In this document: positions 1 through 11,984 of the stretch, one piece after another
How the letters are laid out: each line of letters starts with the position of its first letter
How positions within the stretch are numbered: the stretch's first letter is position 1
Origin: Selaginella tamariscina
Lineage: Eukaryota > Streptophyta > Lycopodiopsida > Selaginellales > Selaginellaceae
Reading direction: 5' to 3'
Length of the DNA stretch: 64,000 nt
Assembly: GCA_003024785.1 (NCBI GenBank)
Contig: PUQB01000027.1
Coordinates: 254,036-318,035 of the forward strand
Notes under the pieces: generated by a model
The model's input: only the letters and a program-made list of their open reading frames with translations
The model's database searches: none
Told to the model about the DNA's origin: nothing
Translations under genes and position numbers: made by a program

Positions 1-929
1 GGAGAAACGCATCGCTGTCGGGTGTAACACACGCATCAATAATCCCTTTCCTCTCAAGCTCCGCACAGAGTGCCTCTGCCTCCCCGTAGCCCTCAATACA
101 GGTATTCCCATTAACTTTAATAACTCCTAATTAAGAAAATAAAATAATAATTAATATTAGTTATTAATAAAAATAAATATAATTATTAACCATTTATCCT
201 GAATGATTAACTAGATTAATATAAATAAGTCAAATACATACATATATACACATACCACACACTCTTCAACGTTGTTAAGGAAGACGTGATTCCGGTTATT
301 AGTGCCACTAATCCCACTTAACTCGCTTGCAGGAACTCCACTCCTGCGACTAAAACGCTCTAATCGAGCAGGGAGCTTCAAAAGGGGGCATCCCCGTCCA
401 CGATGAATATAGGATATGCACCAACCTGAAATATACACATTTATATATCTGTAACATAATATACGTATAGGTATATATATACGTCTCTCTCTCTCTCTCA
501 CACACACACACGCGCGCACACACACACCCACAACACAATGGAAGACAAATACACATCTTATGGATCTTGGATGGTATCGCTACACACACACTGATTCTTT
601 ATATGCATAGACTAGCTCTCTCTCTCTCACACATACTTATATATATATATAATATATAGAGAGAGAGAGAGAGAGAGAGATTAGGAAGGTACGTGCGTGT
701 ACGCGTACGCATGTGTATATACACTTGCCTTGGCGACGAGCGTGACGACACGGAAGAACAAGAGGCGCAAATGCGGCTTCCGTACACGGTGCTCTCTCAG
801 TACGGACTCCTGCTGGACGATCCAGAAGGAGAGATCGACGGCCAGGCGCTTGCCATGTAGTACGGACAGATCCTCCGAGCTATTGCACACTGGCCGTACA
901 ACCTCCCAAAACCCTCCTCCCACTCCCAT
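1..929 (-). CDS. GEN1/SEND1-like XPG-family nuclease, 5' part (runs off the left edge)
   Basis: Structure-specific endonuclease of the XPG/FEN1 superfamily; plant GEN1 and SEND1 cut Holliday junctions and flaps in DNA repair. Three exons are visible. Exon 1 (929-729) encodes MGVGGGFWEVVRP, then LAVDLSFWIVQ and RKPHLRLLFFR, the XPG N-terminal domain with its catalytic Asp. Exon 2 (425-256) encodes GAYPIFIVDG, then ARLERFSRRSG and NNVEECV. Exon 3 (from 126) encodes ELLKLMGIPVLRATG, then GEAEALCAELERKG and DACVTPDSDAF, the XPG-I domain with acidic metal ligands. Intron 1 has a GC donor (AAG|GCAAGT). Both exon 2 (about 384-396) and exon 3 (G run at 82-85) need one extra base to stay in frame, and splice phases fit only with it. 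GEN1 and SEND1 cannot be told apart from this part. The family is certain; whether the gene is functional is open. Confidence 0.9.
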
Positions 930-1621
930 TTCTTAATAATCCTTAAACAGGTTTAGGGTTTGTTTAAACTTCATTAAAAAGGACATTTTGTATATACGAC
1001 GTGTACTTACGTGTAAAGAAGTTGTGCGTGCGTGTGTACTATATACCGATTTAATCTGGATCATCGATTTCTTACCTGGGGATTGTAATTTCTGAGATAT
1101 GAAATCAACGGCTCACATATGTGTCCAAACGATCCACAACCGTTGGATTGTGTTTTTGAAATGTAAGTTATTTTGTCCGTTTTAACAATTACAGTCGTAT
1201 TAATGTCCGTTCGCAAGTGGCACAGATCCGACGGATCAATTGCCGCCACGTGTCGGTCCCCCTTACCAAGGCCATCACATAATATTTAGGGCTCCTCGAA
1301 GCGTGAGGGAATTTAGGGCTCGAGGATTGATCTACCAGGTATGTGATAATCCCTTCTAATCTCTTAGAAATTTCTTTTAATCCGATGTATTTTTGTGTTT
1401 CTGAATCGCTGTTAATCTCTTTGTATGAATTCGTGCTTTTCTGTGAAATTGCTGTTGATTTGCCGTAATTTTGATGTATTTTTTGTGTGATTACGTCTTT
1501 TTCATGTTGATTGAATTGTATAATTGCGATGTTTAATATACGTTTAGCTTCTTCAGGATTTTGCGTGATGCCGGAAGCAGCTGTACGCTTAGATGATATG
1601 TTCGATTTCTTCAATTACAGA
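930..1621. promoter_or_regulatory. shared upstream region and RING-gene 5' leader intron
   Basis: The nuclease (-) and the RING gene (+) are transcribed away from each other from this segment. It contains a telobox-like GTTTAGGGTTTG at about 951, Myb/MSA-type core motifs (CAACGG near 1107, its complement CCGTTG near 1140) and a G-box CACGTG at 1247-1252. A good donor (CCAG|GTATGTG, about 1339) and acceptor (AATTACAG, 1620) suggest an intron in the RING 5' leader. Motif roles are inferred from plant promoters in general. A 141-codon minus-strand open frame here (1189-1614) has no family features. Confidence 0.45.
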
Positions 1622-3798
1622 ATGCCTGATGGTCCTCCTGAAGCGCCGGTAGAGGTACATACCCATTTGTATAGAAGTTGATGTATAATATATATGACCT
1701 GAGTGTGGATGAGGTATCGATAATATTTAACTTGAATTCCCTTAACTGAATAATATGTAAATATGTATATACATTGAATGTGTGTTCTATTTTGTATACA
1801 GGCCAATTTGCACCAGGAAAGTACTGGACCTGGGCCTTCTAAAAGATCTTATGAGGAAAACGACTCGGTCCCTGCTCCTGAGCCTAGAACCAGAGTTCAA
1901 AGGCGTCCTGTTGCGAGGTAGTGTGTATACATAAATTCTTGTCTCTCTCTCTCTCTCGTGTGTGTGTGTGTGTGTACGTATGGGATTATAAGTGCTGCAA
2001 TGACAGGTATAGACGGTCAGTAGAAGATGGTGGTGCTTCAGGGTCTGCGGAATTTCCTATTGTTTTACAAAACGACGATGGGGCACAGGCAGCAGCCCCG
2101 GAAATCATCGATTTAGACGCTGAGGTTGAAGTACCGCAGAGGACTCGGCCCCCTGTACAGGTAAGTTTTCTATATATAGGATATATAGGACATACATACA
2201 TATCAATGTCACCAAAACAGGCGGGCTCTAGCTCTGAGAGGTTACCAAAACGTTTAAGATCTGAATCACGGGGAGCTGAAACCTCGAGACGTCAGGGGTT
2301 TGTGCCGTAAGTATATGCACACACACACATACACATATATATACTATGTATATAAGAATACAATATACTTATATTTGTTCGTGAATACAGAGCGATTCCT
2401 CAACCACCGCCTAGACAACCGATGAGGAGACAAGCGCTTGTACAGCCAATGCATATTCCCTACCCAGGTTGGCTATACAAGCTATATAATACTGTTTCAA
2501 TATAGAATTGGATATATGTAAATATACAGCAATATGATGAATGCATATGCGTCACATGTTAATTCCAGTGTCTCGGTGTTTGTCTAGTGTTGTTCCAGGA
2601 TGAACATCCTCCGCAGCCAGAGGAAGTCATTGCTAGACATCTTCAACAGTTTGCAGCCAGACAGCATCCGCTTCACATTCCTAATCCTGTTCATATTCCC
2701 AATCCGGTTCTTATACCCAATCCACCACCAGGTTTGCATTCTTTAGATGGGTTATATTACTTAGTAATATATTTATATATAGATGCATGTGTCTAACTAT
2801 GTGATTTATGAGTTCCAGTTCAACACGGTGTCCGAGTTAATGACGATGAAAGACTTGCTAGGCAGCTTCAACAAGACTTTGCAGCTGAAGTGGCTTGGGT
2901 ACGTTTGACAAGCTGCACATGCATGCTATACTACTACTCAAACAAATATTATAGGTTCATGCATGTATGTTATGTATTACAGAATCATGCGGATGTGGCA
3001 AGAGAAGCTTACGTAAGAGCATCCGAACAGCGTCATGCGATGAACCACCCGATGAGATTGTTCAATCGTGCTGCCGAGATTGCTTCTCGCCAACTCGATA
3101 ACTCCTTGAGACGCAGAAGCCATGCAGGTGGTGCTCTTCGTAGATTCCGTGCTTTCCAAGAGGTATTTTCTTTATGTATAATACTATTATACTGAATCTG
3201 TAGAGTCACTTTATTATGTGCGACGAAATGCTAAGATATATATATACGTATACATATCAGCTCTACGACATATACTTACATATGTTGCAATAATTAATAT
3301 ATATATATAATAGTGCTAACGTCTGTAAGCTGCACTGATGTGTATAAGTTTACAGCGTTTTGTGTTCGGAGCTCTTGTACAGGGGCAGCAAATGATGGGG
3401 CAGTTGCCACTAGCTCTGCAGCTAATGTACACGGATAGAGACTTCAACGAGTAAGTTGCGCACGCACATACATCCCTTGTGTCTGGCATATTTAGACTTG
3501 TTTTCCTTTTGTTTCAGGAACGATTATGAAATGCTTCTATCTTTGGATGAAGGTGTCAAGCAACGTGGAGCTCCTCAATCTGTCATTGATGGACTCCCTG
3601 TGACACAGGTTAAGGTAATTGTCCCCGTGTCTGCATGCGTGTGTGTGTGTGTATGTGTATGCTAATGTGTGTTTAATGTGTTTAACTACAGGAAAAGAAA
3701 AAGGATAAATGTTCAATTTGCCTTGAACTGCCGGAATATGGTGAACAAATTCGCCGCCTTCCTTGTTCTCACGAGTTTCATCAACAGGTAAGCTGAAC

Positions 3799-3857
<59 letters not shown>

Positions 3858-4003
3858 ATGTAATTAACAGTGCGTGCGTGGATAGAAATAAATAAGGTTG
3901 TGATATATATTGTGGTTTTATTATACAGTGCATTGATACGTGGTTGCAAAGGAGGGCAAACTGTCCGGTGTGTAAAGTGGAGATAAAAGAGGATGCAAAG
4001 TGA
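1622..4003 (+). CDS. RING-H2 E3 ubiquitin ligase, 12 coding exons, intact
   Basis: Predicted E3 ligase of about 410 residues. Coding exons: 1622-1654, 1802-1917, 2007-2160, 2221-2306, 2391-2467, 2588-2731, 2819-2898, 2983-3162, 3356-3450, 3518-3614, 3692-3787 and 3929-4003. All junctions are GT-AG, phases match, and the total is 1,233 nt. The C-terminal RING reads [22 protein letters not shown], then CPVCK: a C3H2C3 (RING-H2) pattern that binds two zincs and recruits E2. The N-terminal half is low-complexity and acidic/proline-rich, with a tandem [12 protein letters not shown] hexapeptide repeat near 2670-2730 and an Arg-rich middle ([13 protein letters not shown]). I chose the ATG at 1622, just after a leader-intron acceptor; an alternative start at 1568 would use the unspliced leader. 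No membrane segment is visible, so it is probably soluble. The substrate is unknown. Confidence 0.9.
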
Positions 4004-5698
4004 GTCAAGCCATTTTATTTGTTTAATAATGCATAAACAGGCATATACGATTGTATTCGCATCTCCATTATAGATGCTTACATAATGAAGGGGTTAGCCA
4101 TATTCTTATATATAATTCATTCATAATTAACATTTATAATTACAAACTAAGTATCAAAACTCAACGGTCGAGATTTTAATCATTTCGACGGTAAAGGTTT
4201 TGTCTCGGCTTTTTGGACGGTCTTGATTTTGATTTGGGTACCAACGTTCCAGATCTTCCGGTCCTTTGTCCCTAACCTTATGACCTAAATTTGAAATGAA
4301 AAGCGCGCGGGTTATGGGATTCGTGGGAATTCTTGGGAATTTTATTCGCGATTCTCTCAAGCAAGATGTATATAAAAAAACATATCCGGTTAGTTATGAC
4401 CTAAATTTGAAATGAAAAGCGCGCGGGTTAATTTTAGCCGTCAGATCCAGCTCTTAAACCCTAAGAAACGTGAGAATTTCTTGCAAACGTACTCTCGTTT
4501 TAAATACGATTTTCATATCTTGGACTTCGGACCAACTAGAAATTCTACATTGTAGGTACTCTGACTGAATGCAGTATTAAATTTGAACTATTAAACTTCT
4601 TTAATAGTTTACAAGTACAATAAATACTTTTGGAAATGTTTACAGTACAGTATAGACTCTATATACTCCAGTAGACTACAATCTCAATGTGGTAATCTAT
4701 TTAATCTAGAAACATATTATACGATAAACTAAATATATCTATATTCTTGTGTAGGTGTATGTGATTATAACGTACTTTATATTAAGTAAATACATCAAAG
4801 TACACTCATAGCGTATTTGCCATTTCCTGGAATGGTTGCGTTGATGTAAATGCATGTATATACATAGTATAAACTTACAAGGAAAAGGTGGCGAAGGCTT
4901 TTAACCGGAATGATTGCATTTAGGGCACGTACTTTAAGGGGATTTAAGAGAGTTTAAGGGGTTGGTTCATTTTTTTTAACATTTTATATGGCCGTCTTTT
5001 TGTCTTCCATATGGTCCTTTTGCAGTGAAAATTTCAATTGCTATGATTTGCAAGGACATATGTTATATCATATCTCCTTCTTTTACTTAGATGTTGTGCG
5101 TGTGCGTGTGCGTGTGTATGTGTGTGTTTTAAAAGGCATAACACTTAAGGGGCAAGTGTTTTAAACTATTACCTGTGTGTGTGTGAGAGAGAGAAAGAGA
5201 GAGATCTTAACAAGAATACATACTGGTCATAATAACTAAAACAAGTGGATGCCGATGATGTCAATACTAATCATAGTTTAAGCAAATCGGATGGGAATTT
5301 CTAAGTTCCATACACCACAACAACCAATATGTGTATGTGTATATGTGTGTCTAATGTCTATGTGCATGTATAACATTATGAAGAGTCTTTAATTGATAAT
5401 CTTCAAGCAGACAAAAGTACATCAACGTGAACAAGTGGACTGCAGTTAAATGAATCTTAACTCTAAACGTGTCGAAACCTTGAGTCTCTCTCTCTCTCTC
5501 CATTATGTGTATACAGTATACTGTTTATACAGTTATGTTCTTTGTATATACAACGTAGCCGTGTATACAAGACATATACAGACGTGCATATACGCACCTA
5601 ATCAAGAATAAGTGAAGTTTTTATTGATGAACTAATTAAGAAAACTGGTAGATCTGTGAAGACACCACACAGTTACCAAACGGAATATGCCAAGTTAC
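4004..5698. other. intergenic; direct repeat and microsatellites
   Basis: No coding exon is recognisable. A 35-bp direct repeat (TTATGACCTAAATTTGAAAT onward through GCGCGCGGGTTA) occurs at about 4278 and 4394, 116 bp apart. CAACGGTCG at about 4162 and AAACCCTAA at about 4456 look promoter-like, but no gene follows. (GT)n and (GA)n tracts lie at 5095-5205 and a (TC)n tract at 5486-5500. Confidence 0.5.
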
Positions 5699-7224
5699 TT
5701 ACTGTCGGTCAAACGGGTTCCAAAAAGTATATTCGGAAGTTTGACTCTCGGAAGGGAGAACCGGGGGAGGTGCTACCTGATATGAAGGTACACTTGGAGG
5801 AGGCACTGTCTGTGGCGGGTTCATTCCCAGTGGCGACGGCGGCAAGTGATAGTAGTGGTGTTCTATTTCTTGCTGAATGGATAGCACAGTTGAGGTTGCA
5901 TATGGTAACACCTACACACATTAAAAGTCACAAAAACTGTATATTTGTGTGCGTGTGGTGTGTGTGAGAGTACACATGCAAGCATGTGTATATACGATTT
6001 GTGTAATGCTTACGAGTTCATATCTTCCTCCTGCAACCAATTGTTGAACAGTGATTCCTTGCTCGGTTAATGCAATTATATTTCCGCTAATCATGTCTCT
6101 AAGCACAGCTCCTTCCTGTGTATGTGCTCTCAGATCAGCAAAGCCGGGTTCTACTGTAAACAATCTGCCATTGATGATCACCCTGCATACTGCATACAAA
6201 GGTTATACTGTTTATTATTTTCATACTGTATGCGTGTGCGTGTGTGTTTTGAGTGTATGTACTTCAGTATATACATACATCGTGAAGGTAGATTTCATAT
6301 ATATAACTCACATCATCGACTGCAAGAGTAACACACACACACAAATGTGCATAGATACTGCAGTCATATATAATCCTGCTGAAAAGCAAGACTAAGACAC
6401 ACGTGGCGTATAAACACACACATGCATGCACAAGCATCCTCTCTCTCACACACGCGCGCGCGCGTACACGTATCCTTACATTCAGATGATGGATTGAGAG
6501 TTCCCTGGCTACTACTGCAGTACTCCTCCAATTGGGTAGAAGCCGGAAATGTTAGACCAGTTTCAGAACCGCTCTGTAAGTGTTGCATGAGAATGCTATA
6601 ATCTTCCACTGCGCTACTGCTTCCAGCCCCCCATATATACTGGTGAATGCCTCTGTTACTGCCGCCTGCATCTGCTGAGGAACTGGATCATGATGCTCTC
6701 TCTCTTCCTCCGCACCTATATAATCTCATTGCATAAACCAAGAATATGGACAAGTTTACACACATACACACACGCACACGCACACACACCTTCTGAGGAG
6801 CTCTCTTTTGGTTCTTCTAAGGAAGCAGAAGAACGGGGTCGCTTGTTACGCTTCTCGCGAGATCTTCTGTTCTGGAACCAGTAATATACTTTGGCCTCCC
6901 CGACTTCGATGGCGCCTGCAATCTGGCGTATACGAGCTGGGCTCGGTGTACCCTCCGATACGTATATTTCTCCAGTATCTGTACCTGCTTCTTAGTTGGT
7001 TTCCATCGCTGCTGTGGTGGTCGCGCTGGTGCAGGTTGAGGTGGCTGCTGTAGCTGCGTTCGCACTGTAAAAACAAAACAAGTTTTATGTTTTTTTTCTG
7101 TCATAAATTTGAGGACCATTTTGTGAAATTGCACACAGAGAGAACTAATTTTGTGTATATACATTGTATAGAAAATCAAAATAAGAATATATACATGAAA
7201 TTAATATTTTGCAAACAAAAAAAA

Positions 7225-7255
<31 letters not shown>

Positions 7256-7332
7256 CTTCTATGTTCATTTCGAAGAAGCCTTATATCTCTCAGCTCAGCT
7301 GCAGCCTCCGGATCGTCCTGTGATTTTCCCAT
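5699..7332 (-). CDS. WUSCHEL-related homeobox (WOX) transcription factor, WOX8/9/11/12-like, frame broken
   Basis: Plant homeodomain transcription factor acting in meristem, embryo or root development. Exons: 7332-7257 (MGKSQDDPEAAAELRD...), 7064-6790, 6715-6480, 6189-6014 and 5911-5699. Exon 2 carries the homeodomain: RWKPTKKQVQILE (helix 1), ARIRQIAGAI (helix 2) and KVYYWFQNRRSREKR (helix 3, DNA-contacting WFQN). Exon 4 has the C-terminal motif RVIINGRLFTVEPGFADLR ... GITVQQLVAGGRYEL, typical of the WOX8/9/11/12 clade. Exon 5 is proline-rich and ends WNPFDRQ. Helix 1 and helices 2-3 lie in different frames: one A is missing after ILE (TTT at 6967-6969). Exon 3 also needs one extra base between about 6670 and 6705. 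The helix 2-3 spacer seems slightly short for a WOX. Expected length is about 325 residues. The family is clear; the exact clade is moderately sure. Confidence 0.85.
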
Positions 7333-8218
7333 TTTGTTAAGAGAAAAAAGGAACCCTTCGGATATTTACAAAATTATATATCATTAACCATAAAACTTAA
7401 TTATAGTTATGTACATTGAACAGAGGTAAAATATCAGTAAATACATTAACTGTAGTAATTAATATATATATCTATTAATGAATAAGAGACATGAAAATTC
7501 ACCCTCATTAAAACTATTCATACCAGAAGAAAATAAAAAAATATAAACCTTGGAGGACTAATATAATTAATATAATGTATTTAACATTATAAGAATGCAT
7601 TGACCTACCTAGAGGTAAAAGCATGTGGGGCTACAAGCTCGATGTTTGTTTGTTGTTTTTACCTGATCATATTGATGACTACATGCATACGTCTTTGACA
7701 CGTGTCGCCTTTCGCTGTTAAAGATAAATATGCGTGTGTATATTCCCATGCGTACTTAATACGTACGTGCAACGCTATGCATATAATGTCACATATTCAT
7801 TTATAAAATTTATATAAACTCATTAAGAAAGTTTTACAATAGTAAATTAATTTAATAATTTAATATTTTATATATAAAAACATACATGTTTTGTCGTGCT
7901 TTAGAAAAAATTACTATGTGGGAAAGATTGGGATTTGAGGGGCAGATTTCATTCATATCATTGAAATATGCAAGGTATTGATTGGTTGCATGAGATTCGA
8001 TCAGTATCTAGTGACCTTTTTTATGCCCTTCTTGAGATTCTCTACTCTTTGGTTCGCATGCACAATTAAGGGCGCCTGGCATATTCCCAGCATCATCCTA
8101 ATAATATACTAAGGGTAGCCACAGTTAAATAAATATAAAAAAATTTCTATTAATATAAATAAAATTTCATTTTAACAAGAAAGAAAAACTTATGAAATAA
8201 GATTTTAATTATATTTAT
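7333..8218. promoter_or_regulatory. WOX upstream region with palindromic G-box
   Basis: No gene is seen. A perfect palindrome GACACGTGTC (7697-7706, core CACGTG) lies about 365 bp upstream of the WOX ATG and fits a bZIP/bHLH (G-box/ABRE) site. Its use here is inferred. The rest is AT-rich. Confidence 0.4.
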
Positions 8219-9732
8219 TTATTTAAGTCTGTTACGATGTTTCTCACCTCCCAACACACCAGAGAACCCAGGAGACATTCTTGAAGGAATATCCCTTGCC
8301 GCGAAATTCACACGTATTTCACGCCCATTTAACTCCTGTATGAAAATTATTGCATCAACGTTATATGGTACAGTAGAGAGATGCTTGCAGATATGTATGT
8401 ATACTTCTATAAGCATATGGTCTACGTATATACTAGTGCCCGTATTACCTCCTAGATGTAAACGTGTTATATACATCTAAATGAACACACACACACACAC
8501 ACACACATTTCCATCCATTGCCTGCAATGCCTTTGGCATCTGCCTCGGAAACATATGTTATAAACCCATATCCCTTAGATCTCCCAGTGTCTCGATCCAT
8601 CACAATTCTAACTGCATATTTTACTTTACTTTTATATAATGATATGTAATAAATATAACTATATAACTGTGTATGTGTGTGTGTACACACACACACACAC
8701 ATATGCTTTGTAAATTATAGGTTAAATATACCTTCTCTAACTTCTCCAAATGTAGAAAATGCCTCACGTACTATGCCCTCACTTAAGCCCCATGAAAGAC
8801 CTGCATGTCAAATAATAACAGCGTGTGTCCGTGTGTGCGTGTGCTGTGTGTGTGTTTGAGAGAGAGAGCGTATACAGACATGCATCCACTTACATCATAT
8901 ATGTGTATACACGAATTTATAAAAAATATAGAAGGAATACTTACATATATAGAGTATATATGTGTATGAAATATATACGGTTTTAACGCATCAGATATGT
9001 GTATATATGACCCATATATGTATGTATGTATGTGTGTGAACATGCATTTAATTGTTTGATATACATCATACGCATCTATTACAGATATATACATGTGTGT
9101 GCACTGTTTAAAAAAGTATATACGCATATTATATATGCACGCATAGAAAAGGGACATACATATATATATGCATGCTAAACAATATATGGATTGCTTATAC
9201 ATTACAGGAGAAACACATACGCACACGCATCATATACATCATATATGTGTATATATAACATTCATATATATAGACATATAGAGGGAAATATACATGGTAA
9301 GTTTGATTAATGTGTTAAATGAATTAGAATTTTAGACCTCCAACAAAGAGAGCTAGATTGTGTAACCGTTTCACATAAGTATATACGCATATTAATTATA
9401 TATACATAAAAAAGAAGCTGATTGTACTCCATAAATGCGTATATAACACATGTACACACACACACACACACATATATATATTAAAATATATACATGTACA
9501 TATACTCTTGAGTATATATAAATGTGGCCAGGAGGTATATACCAACATATATATAGTTATGTATTACAACATGCACATAGGGATACAATATGCGATTACT
9601 GTTAAAACTAGTTAAAAATTAAATACCTCCTACGAAGAGAGTGGATGAATTGCGGCTTGTAGAACATAGGACAGGAAAGGATAGCGTGGAACGTGTACGC
9701 AGCGCCCTCACAACTGCTCCAAAATGCGCCAT
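8219..9732 (-). CDS. mitochondrial-type RRM (glycine-rich-like) RNA-binding protein
   Basis: Small single-RRM protein of about 132 residues. Plant relatives with an organelle targeting sequence act in mitochondrial RNA editing, splicing or stability. Exons: 9732-9627 (MAHFGAVVRALRTRS, Arg/Ser-rich and free of acidic residues, a likely transit peptide, then LFVG), 8800-8732 (GLSWGLSEGIVREAFSTFG), 8611-8507 (RIVMDRDTGRSKGYGFITY) and 8335-8219 (ELNGREIRVNFAARD, ending RNRLK-stop). RNP2 is LFVGGL and RNP1 is KGYGFITY, both canonical. Exon 3 shifts frame inside GATGCCAAAGGC (TTT at 8532-8534). Two more A's, giving the usual DAKKALQAMDG, restore both frame and splice phase. The exon 3 donor sits at the first GT of a (GT)n tract. 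Telobox motifs (AACCCTAA, TTAGGGTT) flank the start at about 9737-9760, as is common for plant ribosomal and mitochondrial genes. Confidence 0.85.
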
Positions 9733-9764
9733 TTCTAACCCTAAACCCCGAATTAGGGTTGCAG

Positions 9765-10590
9765 AGTGTTCCTGGTAGAATACCATGTATCTGACGGTAA
9801 GATATTAGAATACTGTATATAAAAATTTGGTATATACCTCAAAGCGTAGAATAAATGCCCACTTAATAAACTTTATAATCAAATATACAATTTAATTTAA
9901 CATTTTAAAATACAATGAAGTTTTAAATTGGAGTTTAAGTTTAATCAGGTATTAATATGAGAAATTTTATATTAATAATAATTAATTAAAATTTAATTCA
10001 TTAGTATTTAAAGAAAATTTATATATACCAAATCATGTATATAAATACATTAACCCTAATTTATACTCTAAATGCATATAAAATCATTAAAATGATTAAT
10101 TTAATTAATTATGATTAAAAGAGGGGGGTTGGATTGTAAAAACTAACCTTACACACACACACACACACACACACACCACATATATATATATGAGTATTAT
10201 TTATTAATGATGTTTTATTTAGTTTATTATATACACGGACAAACAGTTGGACACGGGTAAGATTTTGTGCCAAGGTTTGAAATATACAATTATGTAATAT
10301 ACACTAATACATTTAACGTATAAATAATATCATTTGCACTTGTACAAAGGATCAGACGTAATACACATTCATTGAAATATTTAACCTAAATTATATTATT
10401 AAATATAGCTAATTTTAATTCTTATATCACTAGGCACTCTAGTGTTTATATCTATGCTACTTTACAAATATCAAGTATAATAGACTGTCGTAGAGTTTAG
10501 TTTATTATATACTTTAATAACAAATAATTCAGCAATATTTTTATACTTACGTATATTATTAATGCATGCTAACACCTTCAAATCAATTAC
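9765..10590. other. AT-rich intergenic with (CA)n
   Basis: No coding or RNA gene is seen. A (CA)n tract lies at 10151-10177. The region is otherwise AT-rich simple sequence up to the retrotransposon cluster. Confidence 0.5.
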
Positions 10591-11440
10591 ATAATTTTTG
10601 GAGGTAAGTTACTTCATAACCACTACATTGACCAAAATATGTCGATCCTTGTGGGTCATATCCTTCCTAATGTTACTACCATGTACTAGTGATTCCCATC
10701 AACTATGTAGAAGACATGGCACTTTGTGAACTTCCACTTGTCACTCTCATCCAATTAATTGTCAAATTCATTAGACTGCTTGAGTATTTTTGCCATGAAA
10801 TTGCCTTTGCATTTCTTAACCTCTAACATCTCTGAAGTTCCTAGCTTGTAAGGTGAAACTAACATGAGGTTCGTATTGGTGTTGAAGTTTTGTGCGGACC
10901 TCACATGGATAGCAGAACGTCCTAGATGTTTGCCCTAATAAGCACATTCCTTTATTACTTAATGAATATAGCACTGCATCTTGAACCTTATTGTCTACAT
11001 CCTCGGTTTTCTTTTACTTTTCTTGTTCTGTGTCCTCCGGACTAGTAGTCAGTTCGAAGGGGATAATTTAATTAAAGGGTGTGATGTTAACGACGTTCTC
11101 TTTGTTGAGTTCTTAGGTGACTACTTCTATAAGTTTCTAATCGGTCGACATAGGACTTATGTCTTCAAATTGGTGTTGTTGTCTTTTGCGTTGGACTGCA
11201 ATTTTTTTCAGTGTACTAGCTGTGTTTCTTATGACATTTCCTCCTGATAACCACATGGATTGCGTCAAGTATCCCCTTCTTTGATGAAGCCCTCAGTGCC
11301 ACTACAACATTGTCCTCAAATCAAGAGGTATATGCATGTAGATGTCCTTTTGCAAATCCCCATTCAAGAATGCCGTCTTGACATCCATAGCCTTTCGTCC
11401 ACATCAACCATGTTATGAGTTCCCTGCTGGGTAGACACCC
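10590..11440 (-). mobile_element. Ty1/copia reverse-transcriptase fragment (minus)
   Basis: Read on the minus strand, 11395-11325 encodes MDVKTAFLNGDLQKDIYMHIP, the diagnostic block around the first catalytic Asp of copia reverse transcriptase. Downstream minus-strand sequence is full of stops and only doubtfully related, so the left limit is uncertain. It abuts an oppositely oriented copia fragment at about 11445. Confidence 0.6.
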
Positions 11441-11454
11441 AAAACCTACACATA

Positions 11455-11790
11455 AGCCATGGCCTCACCTGAGTGGGAGCTTTGGTTGGCTGCAATGAAG
11501 GACAAGATAAAATCCCATGCTAATAATGGTACCTGGATTCTAATTGAATTAGAGGAGCTTTCAAAGGGCAAGAACCTTATCCACTGCATGTGATTGTACG
11601 TCATCAAACTCAAGAAAGACGGCATTGTGGAACGCTTCAAAGTTCGGCTGGTTGCAAAGGGCTGCTCACAAAAGCCTAGAGTTGAAACCTTTGCACGTGT
11701 GGTAAAGTACTCTACAATTCCAACACTTACTGTTTTTGCAACTGCAAGGAATCACTGCTACACGACACACCTTGCCACACATACATTAGG
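11455..11790 (+). mobile_element. Ty1/copia RT N-terminal fragment (plus)
   Basis: The plus strand reads PEWELWLAAMKDKI, then GTWILIELEE, then YVIKLKKDGIVERFKVRLVAKG and ETFARVVKYSTI. This is the N-terminal part of copia RT (the family pattern W..AM, TW.LV, ARLVAKG, ETFAPVVK). An in-frame stop precedes YVIKLKK, and conserved Ala/Pro positions are lost. It is a decayed fragment with no LTR nearby. Confidence 0.7.
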
Positions 11791-11984
11791 GCTTCATGTT
11801 CTGTCCACTGGTGCAGTGTGCTTTGATCCTGATTTGTCTCATGGTATTAGAGCTAGGATAGTGTTATGGAAGGAAAGCCATCCATTTGTGAGTTGATGGA
11901 GAAGTGTTTGAGGGATTCAAGATCCATTTTAAATCCTACCTCTTGTTTCATGGTTTTTGGGGGATTATAGATGGGATAGAGCTG

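Noticed and set aside
1189-1614. 141-codon minus-strand open frame
   Set aside because: It covers the RING leader intron and promoter, has no homology features, and is explained by base composition.
5656-5967. 103-codon plus-strand frame
   Set aside because: Shadow of the last WOX exon; the minus strand has the proline-rich C-terminus, stop and splice site.
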